Shown: positions 1 to 8,377, counted from the first letter of the stretch. The stretch is DNA of 17,298 nt from Alphaproteobacteria bacterium (GCA_030432815.1 JAUILB010000021.1:1-17298), one strand, 5' to 3'. Notes: generated by a model from the sequence alone, not told the origin. A program made the numbers and translations.

Positions 1-226
1 CACCTGACAAATTTCTCTCAAGAAAATATCTTATAGGCGAGTTTTCACCATATGGATAAAGAAGTTCCAGTTTTGTATTTCCGACATCAACAAAAACTAC
101 CGTGACACCATGATCCGGTAAATCGATGGCTTCTGATACGTCTGCACCAAGCACATCACGATAAAGACCCATCGCCTTTTCAAGGTCCGGAACAGCAATA
201 GCAAGGTGATTTAGTTTTTCGATCAT
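1..226 (-). CDS. mce: Methylmalonyl-CoA epimerase, N-terminal part (runs off left edge)
   Basis: I translated this from the first bases of the window: 75 codons are visible from an ATG at 226 and the frame stays open to the edge. The product starts MIEKLNHLAIAVPDLEKA and contains FVDVGNTKLELL, closely matching the N-terminal half of the vicinal-oxygen-chelate epimerase that interconverts (2R)- and (2S)-methylmalonyl-CoA in propionyl-CoA catabolism. His7, in NHLAIAV, is the expected first metal ligand; Glu54 in KLELL is likely the second; the ligands of the C-terminal half lie outside the window. The ATG is five bases past the rnj stop, with AGGA about ten bases upstream. The gene commonly follows rnj in alphaproteobacteria. 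Other glyoxalase-family proteins share the fold, but the sequence resembles human MCEE strongly enough to prefer the epimerase. Confidence 0.9.
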   Translation of the reverse strand, partial: MIEKLNHLAIAVPDLEKAMGLYRDVLGADVSEAIDLPDHGVTVVFVDVGNTKLELLYPYGENSPIRYFLERNLSG

Positions 227-231
227 TAATC

Positions 232-1890
232 TCAAATCCTGCTTAAATGGACAATTGTAACAGGCCCCGTTTCCTTACCCGTGTAATATTTAGATGCTCT
301 TCTGGCTGTGGCTCTGATCAGCTCACTTAACACGTCATCGTCTGTAATATTTTCTCTTGCTGCAAGTTCTAAAGCATCATGAAGCTTATCATCAACATAT
401 TTCTTCAATTCGCCAAAACTGGCTTCAGGAAGCCCGATAGATGTAATATCCAGTGGTTTTAAAAGGAGGCCTGACGCATCCATAACCACATTGACAACGA
501 GCGCACCATTAAATAACAGGCGCCGCCTTTCAATAATGGAAATATCATCATCTTCAACAAGTATATGGCCATCAAGTGCCAGTCTACCTACCTGTACCTC
601 ATTAATAATGCCAATATTTTCGGGTGCGAGTTTTACGACGGTTCCGTTTCTGGGCACAATGGTTTGTTTTATACCCATATCATGAGCAAATTCGGCCTGT
701 TTTAACAGATGCTTTCTTTCACCATGAGTAGGGACAACAATTGAAGGTTTTATCCATTCATACATCTGCTTAAGTTCTTCCTGTCCCGGATGTCCAGAAA
801 CATGAACAAAGGCGTCTTTTTCGGTAATAACTTCAACTGATTTTTCAATGAGCAAGTCATGCACACGTGCAATACCCAGTTCGTTACCCGGAATAATTTT
901 TGATGAAAATACGACCGTATCACCTTTTGCAATATGAACATGTTTATTATTATCATGTACGATCCGCATTAATGCTGCACGGGCTTCACCCTGACACCCA
1001 GTGCAAACATACAGGACTTTATCACGCGGCAGATGTGACGCGTCTTCCTCGTCAAAAATTGGTGGAAAATCCTTTAAATATCCACATTCACGTGCTGCCG
1101 CAACATTTCGTTTCATGGAACGCCCAATAAGACAAAGATGGCGATCCGTTTCTTCTGCTACATGCGCCAATGTTTCCACCCGCGCCACATTGGATGAAAA
1201 TGTTGTACAGAAGATTGCACCCGTTTTATCCTGAAGTAGTTGTATCAAACTATTGCGAACTTCAAGTTCCGATCCGGAAGATTTTTTATTAAAAACATTG
1301 GTACTATCGCAAACAAGGGCAAGAACCCCTTCTTTTCCTATTTGTTTCAGTCTTTTTTCGTCCGTGCTATCTCCTACCAAAGGATCAGGATCAATTTTCC
1401 AGTCGCCTGTATGAAAAATTGTTCCAAGCGGCGTTTTTATATTTAAAGCATTGGGTTCGGGTATTGAATGCGTAAGCGTTACGAACTCAATATCAAAGTC
1501 ACCAATTTTAAACGAACCACCCAGCTCAATTTCTCTTACTGTAACTTCATCATACAACCCGGCTTCCCGTAATTTTGATCTTAAGATAACCCCTGTAAAC
1601 GGGGTAACATAGATCGGGCATTTAAACCGTGGCCATAAATGAACGACTGCACCAATATGATCCTCATGGGCATGTGTCAGTACCAGACAATGCAGATCAT
1701 CCTTAATGTTATCGATGAAATCCACATTGGGCATAATCAGATCAATGCCCGGTAAATAATCATCGGCAAAACTGATACCGCAATCAACCATTATCCACTG
1801 GTTATCGTATGAATAAAGATTCAAATTCATCCCTATCTCACCAGATCCACCAAGTGGTAAAAATATTAACTGCTTAAAATCTTTGGACAT
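232..1890 (-). CDS. rnj: Ribonuclease J (metallo-beta-lactamase/beta-CASP RNase)
   Basis: This 552-residue protein is a full-length RNase J, a cytoplasmic zinc enzyme with 5'-to-3' exonuclease and endonuclease activity in mRNA decay and rRNA maturation. Metal-binding motifs are intact: HAHEDH at residues 73-78, His141 in LTHSIPE, Asp163 in HTGDW, and His389 in VPTHGE. The metallo-beta-lactamase fold is split by a beta-CASP insert (about 200-350), with HVSGHPGQEEL at about 363-373 and a C-terminal domain from about 450. The ATG overlaps the coaX stop by one base (TAATG). I see no good Shine-Dalgarno before it, so translation probably depends on ribosomes finishing coaX. The next gene, the epimerase, starts five bases after its stop. 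Alphaproteobacteria often carry RNase J together with RNase E; the latter is not in this window. Confidence 0.96.
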   Translation of the reverse strand: MSKDFKQLIFLPLGGSGEIGMNLNLYSYDNQWIMVDCGISFADDYLPGIDLIMPNVDFIDNIKDDLHCLVLTHAHEDHIGAVVHLWPRFKCPIYVTPFTGVILRSKLREAGLYDEVTVREIELGGSFKIGDFDIEFVTLTHSIPEPNALNIKTPLGTIFHTGDWKIDPDPLVGDSTDEKRLKQIGKEGVLALVCDSTNVFNKKSSGSELEVRNSLIQLLQDKTGAIFCTTFSSNVARVETLAHVAEETDRHLCLIGRSMKRNVAAARECGYLKDFPPIFDEEDASHLPRDKVLYVCTGCQGEARAALMRIVHDNNKHVHIAKGDTVVFSSKIIPGNELGIARVHDLLIEKSVEVITEKDAFVHVSGHPGQEELKQMYEWIKPSIVVPTHGERKHLLKQAEFAHDMGIKQTIVPRNGTVVKLAPENIGIINEVQVGRLALDGHILVEDDDISIIERRRLLFNGALVVNVVMDASGLLLKPLDITSIGLPEASFGELKKYVDDKLHDALELAARENITDDDVLSELIRATARRASKYYTGKETGPVTIVHLSRI

Positions 1891-2666
1891 TAGTGCTGTT
1901 CAGTGTTGGCGGTATAAATTTCAAATAAGCCATATGTTGTAAGTTCCTGGTCAACATATTCAATGACTGATGATGCTTCGTTAAATAACGGTGCAAGACC
2001 GCCAGTCGCCAGAACCTTCATGGGACCTCCATATTCATTGGTAATCCGTTCAACCATTCCTTCAATCATCGAAAGATAACCATAAAAAATACCGGACTGG
2101 ATTGCAGAAATAGTGCTGTTTCCAATTACTCTGGCCGGTTTTTCAACGGCAACACGGGGAAGCTTGGCTGCCGCCATACTAAGCGCTTCCACGGAAAGAT
2201 TAACGCCGGGAGCGATGACACCTCCATGATAATCACCATTATCATCAATCACATCAAACGTCGTCGCCGTACCAAAATCAATAATAATCATCGGGCCACC
2301 GTATCGTTTATGTGCGGCAACCGCATTAACAAGCCTGTCTGCCCCCACTTCAGCCGGGTTGGGCAATTTTATTTTCACATCCAGTTTAACTTTTTCGCTG
2401 CCAACAACCAATGCCTCACATTTAAAATAACGGCGACATAAAAGCTGTAGTGGAAACAAGGTTTGCGGTACAACGGTGGCAATAATTGCGCCTTTAATAA
2501 CCGATGCATCAAGGTTTTCGAAATTCAATAATTGTGAAAGCCATACCATATATTCATCTGCGGTACGGCTATCCGCACTCGAAATCCGCCATTTATGAAT
2601 AATCTTATTTTCGTCATGGAGGGCGAATACAATATTGGTATTTCCGGCATCGATGGCAAGCAGCAT
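1890..2666 (-). CDS. coaX: Type III pantothenate kinase
   Basis: The 258-residue product phosphorylates pantothenate with ATP, the first step of coenzyme A synthesis, in the cytoplasm. It belongs to the ASKHA superfamily type III kinases, unrelated to CoaA. The phosphate-binding DAGNTN lies at residues 6-11, GADR at 108-111 (pantothenate and monovalent cation region), the catalytic DFGTATTFD at 130-138, then GGVIAPG at 148-154 and LATGGLAP near 219-226. Length and motif order are those of a complete enzyme. The start is preceded by AGGA about eight bases upstream and lies 12 bases after birA. The stop overlaps the rnj start by one base. In alphaproteobacteria CoaX often replaces CoaA, so this could be the only pantothenate kinase; that cannot be judged from the window. 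Confidence 0.96.
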   Translation of the reverse strand: MLLAIDAGNTNIVFALHDENKIIHKWRISSADSRTADEYMVWLSQLLNFENLDASVIKGAIIATVVPQTLFPLQLLCRRYFKCEALVVGSEKVKLDVKIKLPNPAEVGADRLVNAVAAHKRYGGPMIIIDFGTATTFDVIDDNGDYHGGVIAPGVNLSVEALSMAAAKLPRVAVEKPARVIGNSTISAIQSGIFYGYLSMIEGMVERITNEYGGPMKVLATGGLAPLFNEASSVIEYVDQELTTYGLFEIYTANTEQH

Positions 2667-2678
2667 TCTTTAAATCCT

Positions 2679-3431
2679 TTAAGCGAAAAAAACATCACCC
2701 GAATGAATAAGTCTTATTTCGTCGTCTGTATCCAACATTAGCGCGCCATTGCTATCCAGGTCAACAAAACGCCCTTCGAATTGTTCATTTGGCAGTCTCA
2801 CGGATATTATATTGCCTAGCCCTGTTGCAACAGATAACCAGTTTTTACGAATATGTTCAAAGCCTTCCGCTTTCCAGGCTTCAATCCATTCGGACATTTT
2901 ATGTGTTAAGATAAAAAACACATCAGCATGACTGAATATTTGATCACTCTCGGCATTAATATGCGTTGTTTCGTAAAGCGTGCTTTCAGGATGATGAGCA
3001 ACATTAACCCCAATGCCAATTATCATGTAAGTGGCACCATTATTACGGACGTAACTTTCAAGCAGAATACCGCAAATTTTACGCCCCCCAACAAGAATAT
3101 CATTGGGCCATTTACATTTAACGCGGTCTTTATCAATAAATTCTGCAATCGTATTACGAACAGCCAGGGCGGCGACAAACGATAGCTGCGAAGACTTTCG
3201 GATATCACCATCTGTTTTCTGAATAAGAGAACAGAATAAATTCCCTTGCCTGGATTCCCAATCACGTCCGGAACGACCGCGCCCCAGAGTTTGCTCTGAC
3301 GCCGTTATCCATAATCCTGACGCGTCCCCCTGCTGTAATCTTCTGACGGCTTCTTTGTTCGTGCTGTCTATTGACAAAAATGCCTGATGGTCAAAACCAT
3401 CAGGCAGTTTGTTTAATGCTTTTTTGTGCAT
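2679..3431 (-). CDS. birA: Biotin--[acetyl-CoA carboxylase] ligase, no HTH domain
   Basis: The 250-residue enzyme makes biotinyl-5'-AMP and transfers biotin to a lysine on carboxylase carrier domains (acetyl-CoA, propionyl-CoA carboxylases). Visible motifs are SIDSTN (20-25), the adenylate-binding loop GRGRSGRDW (50-58), KWPND (107-111), Lys118 in GRKICGILLE, and GIGVN (139-143); a small C-terminal SH3-like domain follows from about 205. The N-terminal winged-helix DNA-binding domain of E. coli BirA is absent, so this is a monofunctional ligase and not a biotin operon repressor. The ATG is five bases after the nuoN stop and its Shine-Dalgarno (CCGGA) is weak. Codons 9-18 contain a strong terminator-like hairpin (see separate entry). 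A TTG at codon 19 is a conceivable alternative start, but residues 12-19 resemble other alphaproteobacterial BirA N-termini, which supports the ATG. Confidence 0.95.
   Translation of the reverse strand: MHKKALNKLPDGFDHQAFLSIDSTNKEAVRRLQQGDASGLWITASEQTLGRGRSGRDWESRQGNLFCSLIQKTDGDIRKSSQLSFVAALAVRNTIAEFIDKDRVKCKWPNDILVGGRKICGILLESYVRNNGATYMIIGIGVNVAHHPESTLYETTHINAESDQIFSHADVFFILTHKMSEWIEAWKAEGFEHIRKNWLSVATGLGNIISVRLPNEQFEGRFVDLDSNGALMLDTDDEIRLIHSGDVFFA
3376..3406 (-). terminator. Intrinsic terminator-like hairpin inside the start of birA
   Basis: Read on the transcribed (minus) strand, TGCCTGATGGT (3406-3396) pairs perfectly with ACCATCAGGCA (3391-3381), giving an 11-bp stem with six G-C pairs and a TTTG loop, followed at once by five Ts (3380-3376). 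An A-rich stretch precedes the stem. This has the full form of a rho-independent terminator. It starts 25 bases after the birA A of ATG and about 30 bases after the nuoN stop. It may end most nuo transcripts or act as an attenuator opened by ribosomes that translate birA. Function is inferred; the sequence structure is seen directly. It also codes for BirA residues 9-17, so part of the symmetry could be chance. Confidence 0.6.
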
Positions 3432-3436
3432 TCCGG

Positions 3437-4897
3437 CTAGTCTTGGCTTAAACTATGGGCCGCACTTTCCGCCCCGCTAAGCACAGGGTTTGATATCTGT
3501 GGTACCACAAACATCACTACAAGGAACGCTGCCGCAATGGCGATTAGCTTCATGGGAACTGATTTCTGCGCAATAAATTCTTCAGCAGGCTCATCAAAAT
3601 ACATGATTTTAACGATGCGGATATAATAATAGGCGCCAACCACACTTGAAAGAACAGCGATTGTTGCAAGTGTATAATATCCTTCTGTTACGATTGGAAC
3701 GATGACATACCACTTCGCGAAGAACCCAGCCAGTGGCGGTACACCTGCAAGAGAAAACATAAATATGCTAATCGCAAGAGCCATTGCCGGATGATTTTGC
3801 GCAAGTCCTGAAAGTTCACTTATATCTTCGACCATGCCTTCCTCTTTGCGGCGCATAGACATGATACAGACAAACATACCCACATTCATAAGCAGATATA
3901 TAGTCATATAAATCATCACACCACGAAGACCAATTGCATTTCCGGCAATAAGACCCAGAAGGGCAAAACCAACATGCCCAATGGAACTATAAGCCATCAG
4001 ACGTTTAATATTTGTCTGCATAATCGCCGCAAAGGAACCAAGCACCATAGAAGCAATCGCCATAAATATCACCACTTGCCCCCATGATGCGCTCATATCA
4101 CCGAACGGCACATAAAGTGTACGTGCTAGCAGTGCAAGTGCCGCTACCTTTGGCGCAACGGAGAAAAATGCCGTTACTGGGGTTTGCGAACCTTCATACA
4201 CATCGGGTGTCCACATATGAAATGGAACTGCAGAAACCTTGAAGGCAAGGCCAGAAAGCACAAAAACCAGACCGATAATGGCACCAATCGGCGCACTACT
4301 ATCCCCAAGATTTCCAATTGCCATCGCTATGGCATTGAAATTGGTTGTACCGATAAAGCCATAAACAAGCGAACAGCCATAAAGCAGAATACCCGAGGAA
4401 AGTGCGCCCAGAACAAAATATTTAAGGCCCGCTTCAGTCGATTTTTCGCTATCACGTTTAAATGCAGCAAGAACATAGAGCGCCAGACTTTGAAGCTCAA
4501 TCCCCATATAAAGAGCCATCAGGTCATTGGCACTTACCATAACCATCATACCAAGGGTCGCCAGCACCATCAGCACAGGAAATTCAAACCTGTCATCCCC
4601 TTCCAGTTTAAAAAATTCTCGGCTCATAATCACGGCAAGTGCTGCCGCGACAAGGACAAGTATTTTCATAAAATTGGTAAAACTATCCGCCACAAACATA
4701 TCATTAAAGGTAAAGGCTGCACCGGAAACCGAAACAACTGTAAGAAACAAGGCAACAGCAATAAAGGCGACAGAAAGCCAGCTAACCAAATTAACACTGT
4801 TTTTCTTAAACACGCCAATCATCAGCAGAACCATTGCACCGACTGCAAGGAAAATTTCACCGTAAGCAATAGCAAGATTAGGGAATATATCGTTCAT
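3437..4897 (-). CDS. nuoN: NADH-quinone oxidoreductase subunit N
   Basis: The 486-residue, highly hydrophobic protein is one of the three antiporter-like proton-pumping subunits in the membrane arm of complex I. The key charged residues match E. coli NuoN: Glu134 in GIELQSLALY (TM5), Lys220 in GLAFKVSAVPFHMW (TM7), His227, and Lys250 in APKVAAL (TM8). The segment TPDVYEGSQTP (about 230-240) is the family hallmark. It starts ten bases after nuoM with AGGAG overlapping the nuoM stop. It is the last nuo gene; birA follows after five bases with no terminator between them, although one lies inside birA. Confidence 0.98.
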   Translation of the reverse strand: MNDIFPNLAIAYGEIFLAVGAMVLLMIGVFKKNSVNLVSWLSVAFIAVALFLTVVSVSGAAFTFNDMFVADSFTNFMKILVLVAAALAVIMSREFFKLEGDDRFEFPVLMVLATLGMMVMVSANDLMALYMGIELQSLALYVLAAFKRDSEKSTEAGLKYFVLGALSSGILLYGCSLVYGFIGTTNFNAIAMAIGNLGDSSAPIGAIIGLVFVLSGLAFKVSAVPFHMWTPDVYEGSQTPVTAFFSVAPKVAALALLARTLYVPFGDMSASWGQVVIFMAIASMVLGSFAAIMQTNIKRLMAYSSIGHVGFALLGLIAGNAIGLRGVMIYMTIYLLMNVGMFVCIMSMRRKEEGMVEDISELSGLAQNHPAMALAISIFMFSLAGVPPLAGFFAKWYVIVPIVTEGYYTLATIAVLSSVVGAYYYIRIVKIMYFDEPAEEFIAQKSVPMKLIAIAAAFLVVMFVVPQISNPVLSGAESAAHSLSQD

Positions 4898-4904
4898 CTG
4901 TTCT

Positions 4905-4910
4905 CTCCTA
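4905..4910 (-). promoter_or_regulatory. Stop-fused Shine-Dalgarno (TAGGAG) at nuoM-nuoN
   Basis: The nuoM stop TAG continues into GAG to make TAGGAG, placing AGGAG seven bases before the nuoN ATG. Ribosomes ending nuoM sit on the nuoN binding site, which favours re-initiation. Confidence 0.75.
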
Positions 4911-6437
4911 ATGTCCTGCGGCGTTGGCTAGTGTTTCAGTGGCAGCATGATAAGTTGCCATTGCGGCTTCATGCTGGGTAACAAGGTTATCAACAGACAC
5001 ATGGATAAAATCCATAAAGGTGGATGGATAAATTCCCATCCAAAGCGTCAGGATAACCAGCGGTGCAAAAATCAGTATTTCGCGTTTATCCATATCAAGC
5101 ATTGCTTTGACATCATCCTTTGTAAGTTCACCGAACACAACCCGGCGATACAGGTAAAGCATATAAGCTGCTCCCAATATCACACCCGTAAGCGCAAAGA
5201 ATGTTGTCCAGGTGCTAACCTTGAAAATACCAACCAGCACCAATACTTCCCCTACAAAGTTTGCTGTACCCGGAAGCCCAACTGAGGCCATGGTAAAGAA
5301 CATAAACACAAGTGCATATTTCGGCATGTTATGGACAAGCCCGCCATAACGGTCAATATCACGAGTATGTAGCCTGTCGTATACCACACCAACACAAAGG
5401 AATAGTGCTGAAGCTACAAAGCCGTGTGCAAGCATCACAATAATAGATCCTTCAATACCCTGTACGTTAAAGGCAAAAATCCCGATGGTCACGAAGCCCA
5501 TATGGGCAACGGACGAATAAGCAATCAGCTTTTTCATATCTGTCTGACGCAGCGCAACAAGTGACGTATAGACAATTGCAATACAGCTAAGCAGGTAAAT
5601 CAGCCATGCAAGTTGTTCCGATGCCACAGGGAACATGGGCAGTGAGAAACGAAGAAAACCGTATCCGCCCATTTTAAGCAAAATACCCGCCAGGATAACT
5701 GAACCTGCAGTTGGCGCCTGAACGTGGGCATCAGGCAGCCACGTATGAACCGGCCACATGGGCATTTTCACCGCGAATGATGCAAAGAATGCCAGGAACA
5801 GCCAAATCTGTGCTTTGGAGTCGAAGACCACATTTTGAATTATATATGGAATATCTGTTGATTCAGCGACATCGTACATATAAAGCATCGCGACCAGCAT
5901 GAGTACAGAACCAAGTAACGTATAAAGGAAAAGCTTGTAGGCCGCATAAACACGATTGGCACCGCCCCAAACACCGATAATCAGGAACATGGGGATAAGT
6001 CCCGCTTCAAAGAAGACGTAGAACATCACCAGATCGAGCGAGCAGAACACGCCAATCATAAAAGTTTCCAGAAGAAGGAATGCAATCATATATTCCTTCA
6101 CACGGACCTTGATCGTATCCCACCCGCAAAGGATACAGAGCGGCATAATGAAGGTGGTAAGCAGCACAAACAATACCGATATACCATCAACACCCATTTT
6201 GTAACTAATGCCGCCACCGAGCCACTGTGCATTTTCCTCGAATTGAAATTCTGCCGTTGTCTGATCAAAGCTGAACCAGAGTACCATTGAAAACAGAAAT
6301 GTAGCCACTGTGGTCAGCAATGCTGCATTTTTAGCATTACGGTCAACGATTTCCTGCTCACCTTTGATGCTTAAAATGATAAGAACACCAAGAAGTGGTA
6401 AAAACGTAATTGCGGATAAAATCGGGAAGTGTTCCAT
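4908..6437 (-). CDS. nuoM: NADH-quinone oxidoreductase subunit M
   Basis: The 509-residue product is the middle antiporter-like proton-pumping subunit of the complex I membrane arm. The essential residues are present: Glu144 in VFFEAGLIPMF (TM5), Lys224 in FAVKMPMWPVHTWLPDAH (TM7), and Lys255 in GILLKMGGYG (TM8), along with DMKKLIAYSSVAHMG. It has the multi-spanning hydrophobic pattern of the family and normal length. Its ATG lies one base beyond the nuoL stop; a run of Gs at the nuoL end, about nine bases upstream, is the only candidate Shine-Dalgarno, so coupling to nuoL is likely. The C-terminal tail from about residue 485 is alanine-rich and hydrophilic. Confidence 0.98.
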   Translation of the reverse strand: MEHFPILSAITFLPLLGVLIILSIKGEQEIVDRNAKNAALLTTVATFLFSMVLWFSFDQTTAEFQFEENAQWLGGGISYKMGVDGISVLFVLLTTFIMPLCILCGWDTIKVRVKEYMIAFLLLETFMIGVFCSLDLVMFYVFFEAGLIPMFLIIGVWGGANRVYAAYKLFLYTLLGSVLMLVAMLYMYDVAESTDIPYIIQNVVFDSKAQIWLFLAFFASFAVKMPMWPVHTWLPDAHVQAPTAGSVILAGILLKMGGYGFLRFSLPMFPVASEQLAWLIYLLSCIAIVYTSLVALRQTDMKKLIAYSSVAHMGFVTIGIFAFNVQGIEGSIIVMLAHGFVASALFLCVGVVYDRLHTRDIDRYGGLVHNMPKYALVFMFFTMASVGLPGTANFVGEVLVLVGIFKVSTWTTFFALTGVILGAAYMLYLYRRVVFGELTKDDVKAMLDMDKREILIFAPLVILTLWMGIYPSTFMDFIHVSVDNLVTQHEAAMATYHAATETLANAAGH

Positions 6438-6438
6438 T

Positions 6439-8370
6439 CTATTGCCCCCCCATCACAAACCAACTGACAAAGGCCGAAAGCCCGATCAGCATGGCAAAGG
6501 CATAATGGTATAAATACCCTGTCTGCATTTGTTTAAATCGTGCGGCCATCCGTACAACAGCTGCTGAAACACCGTCAGGACCGTAACGGTCAATCGTTTC
6601 TTCATCACCGCGTTTCCAGAAAAACTGCCCAAGTGCCATGGCGGGTCGCACAAAGATCGCGTCATAGATTTCATCGAAATACCATTTGTTATAACTGATG
6701 TTATGGGCAAATTTAAATGATTTGACGAATTTACCAGGTGTTTCCGGACGATATATATAGCAGTACCAAGCGAGTGCAAAACCGATAACCATTGCAACAA
6801 ATGGCGATGCAACAACAGCCGCTGGAACGTGGTGAGCTGCTTCCATGATATTATCACCAAGCAGGAAGAGTGACCCAGCCCAAAATTCTTCATATCCATC
6901 ACCCGTAAACTGATGACTGAAGAGAATGCCGGCAAAAAGGGCCCCGGCTGCAAGAATATAAAGTGGCACGAGCATGACTTGCGGACTTTCATGGACATGA
7001 TCCTGAACTTCCTTGCTCGCACGGCTTTCACCAAAGAATGTCATGAAAACTAACCGCCATGAATAGAAGCTCGTCATGAGCGCCGCAAGCACACCTAACA
7101 CGAAGGCATAATTACCAACAGATGAACCCGCCGCGAAGGCTGATTCGATGATCATATCTTTTGAATAATAACCGGCCGTAAACGGAAAACCGGTAAGTGC
7201 TATTGTTCCGATCGTCATCATCCAGAATGTTACCGGTATTTTGGTGCGCAGGCCGCCCATGTTACGCATGTCCTGCTCATCAGAACTTGCGTGGATAACA
7301 GAGCCTGACCCAAGGAACAGAAGCGCCTTAAAGAAAGCATGGGTAAAGAGATGAAATATCGCAGCACCATAAGCACCAACACCAAGTGCAAAAAACATAT
7401 AACCAAGCTGTGAGCAGGTTGAATAGGCGATCACCCGTTTAATATCAAATTGCGACATTCCAACTGTGGCCGCAAAAAACGCCGTTGATGCACCAATAAT
7501 ACAAACAACATCAAGCGCACCTGGTGCATATTCAAACAGTGGTGAACAACGCGCCACCATAAACACGCCTGCAGTCACCATTGTTGCCGCATGGATCAAC
7601 GCGGATACCGGTGTCGGTCCTTCCATCGCATCAGGAAGCCAGGTATGTAGGCCAAGTTGTGCCGATTTGCCCATTGCCCCTACAAAAAGAAGCAAACAAA
7701 TTGTTGTTAGCAGATCCAGTTCCATGCCAAGGAAATGAATTGATCGCTCCGTATAGTCAGCCACGTTTGCAAACACTACTGCGAAATCGGCACTGCCAAA
7801 TGTCATAAAAATCGCAAAAATACCAAGTGCAAAGCCAAAGTCACCCACACGGTTTACAACAAATGCTTTAATCGCTGCAGCGCAGGCAGACGGTTTTTTA
7901 TACCAGAAACCGATCAGCAGATATGATGCGAGACCAACGCCTTCCCATCCGAAGAACATTTGAACAAAATTATCCGATGTCACAAGCATCAGCATTGCAA
8001 ATGTAAACAGGGATAAATAAGACATAAAACGAGGGATATGAGGGTCATGGCTCATATATCCAACGCTGTAAATATGCACAAGGCAGCTAACCGTGTTGAC
8101 CACAACCAGCATCACTGCCGTTAAAGTATCAATCTGAAAAGCCCAGTTTACATTAAAATCACCCGAAACAATCCAGCTTAGCACCTGTACATGCTCTGAA
8201 TGATCCCCCGGTGTAAGCGCAACCTGATAAAATGCCGCCCATGAAAGTACCGCTGAAATAATCATTGCACCACAGGTTACAATCTGTGCGCCACGATCGC
8301 CAACCTGGCGACCAAAAAGTCCGGCGATAATCGACGCAACTAAGGGTAGGAAGACAATTGTCTGATACAT
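6439..8370 (-). CDS. nuoL: NADH-quinone oxidoreductase subunit L
   Basis: The 643-residue protein is the distal antiporter-like subunit of complex I, which also carries the long lateral helix that runs along the membrane arm. Visible key residues are Glu143 in GWEGVGLASYLLIGFW (TM5), Lys235 in GAMGKSAQLGLHTWLPDAM (TM7), His260 in ALIHAATM, and Lys348 in THAFFKALLFLGSG (TM10/12 region). The C-terminal part (about 500-643) with the charged segment around FKFAHNISYNKWYFDEIYD fits the lateral helix and final TM segment. It begins seven bases after nuoK, with GAAGGG about 11 bases before the ATG. It ends in ATGGGGGGGCAATAG, one base from nuoM; the seven-G run could be error-prone but the reading frame here is intact. 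Confidence 0.98.
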   Translation of the reverse strand: MYQTIVFLPLVASIIAGLFGRQVGDRGAQIVTCGAMIISAVLSWAAFYQVALTPGDHSEHVQVLSWIVSGDFNVNWAFQIDTLTAVMLVVVNTVSCLVHIYSVGYMSHDPHIPRFMSYLSLFTFAMLMLVTSDNFVQMFFGWEGVGLASYLLIGFWYKKPSACAAAIKAFVVNRVGDFGFALGIFAIFMTFGSADFAVVFANVADYTERSIHFLGMELDLLTTICLLLFVGAMGKSAQLGLHTWLPDAMEGPTPVSALIHAATMVTAGVFMVARCSPLFEYAPGALDVVCIIGASTAFFAATVGMSQFDIKRVIAYSTCSQLGYMFFALGVGAYGAAIFHLFTHAFFKALLFLGSGSVIHASSDEQDMRNMGGLRTKIPVTFWMMTIGTIALTGFPFTAGYYSKDMIIESAFAAGSSVGNYAFVLGVLAALMTSFYSWRLVFMTFFGESRASKEVQDHVHESPQVMLVPLYILAAGALFAGILFSHQFTGDGYEEFWAGSLFLLGDNIMEAAHHVPAAVVASPFVAMVIGFALAWYCYIYRPETPGKFVKSFKFAHNISYNKWYFDEIYDAIFVRPAMALGQFFWKRGDEETIDRYGPDGVSAAVVRMAARFKQMQTGYLYHYAFAMLIGLSAFVSWFVMGGQ

Positions 8371-8377
8371 ATTATTA

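Noticed and set aside
4184..4981. Open plus-strand frame of 265 codons opposite nuoN
   Set aside because: It is antisense to a clearly conserved gene, is rich in Lys, Asn and His from reversed hydrophobic codons, and resembles no protein family. Other long plus-strand frames (for example 11300-11824 and 12653-13147) are the same kind of shadow.
6486..7034. Minus-strand frame of 182 codons within nuoL in another phase
   Set aside because: It is fully inside nuoL, shows no recognisable domain, and nuoL itself is intact with all expected motifs.
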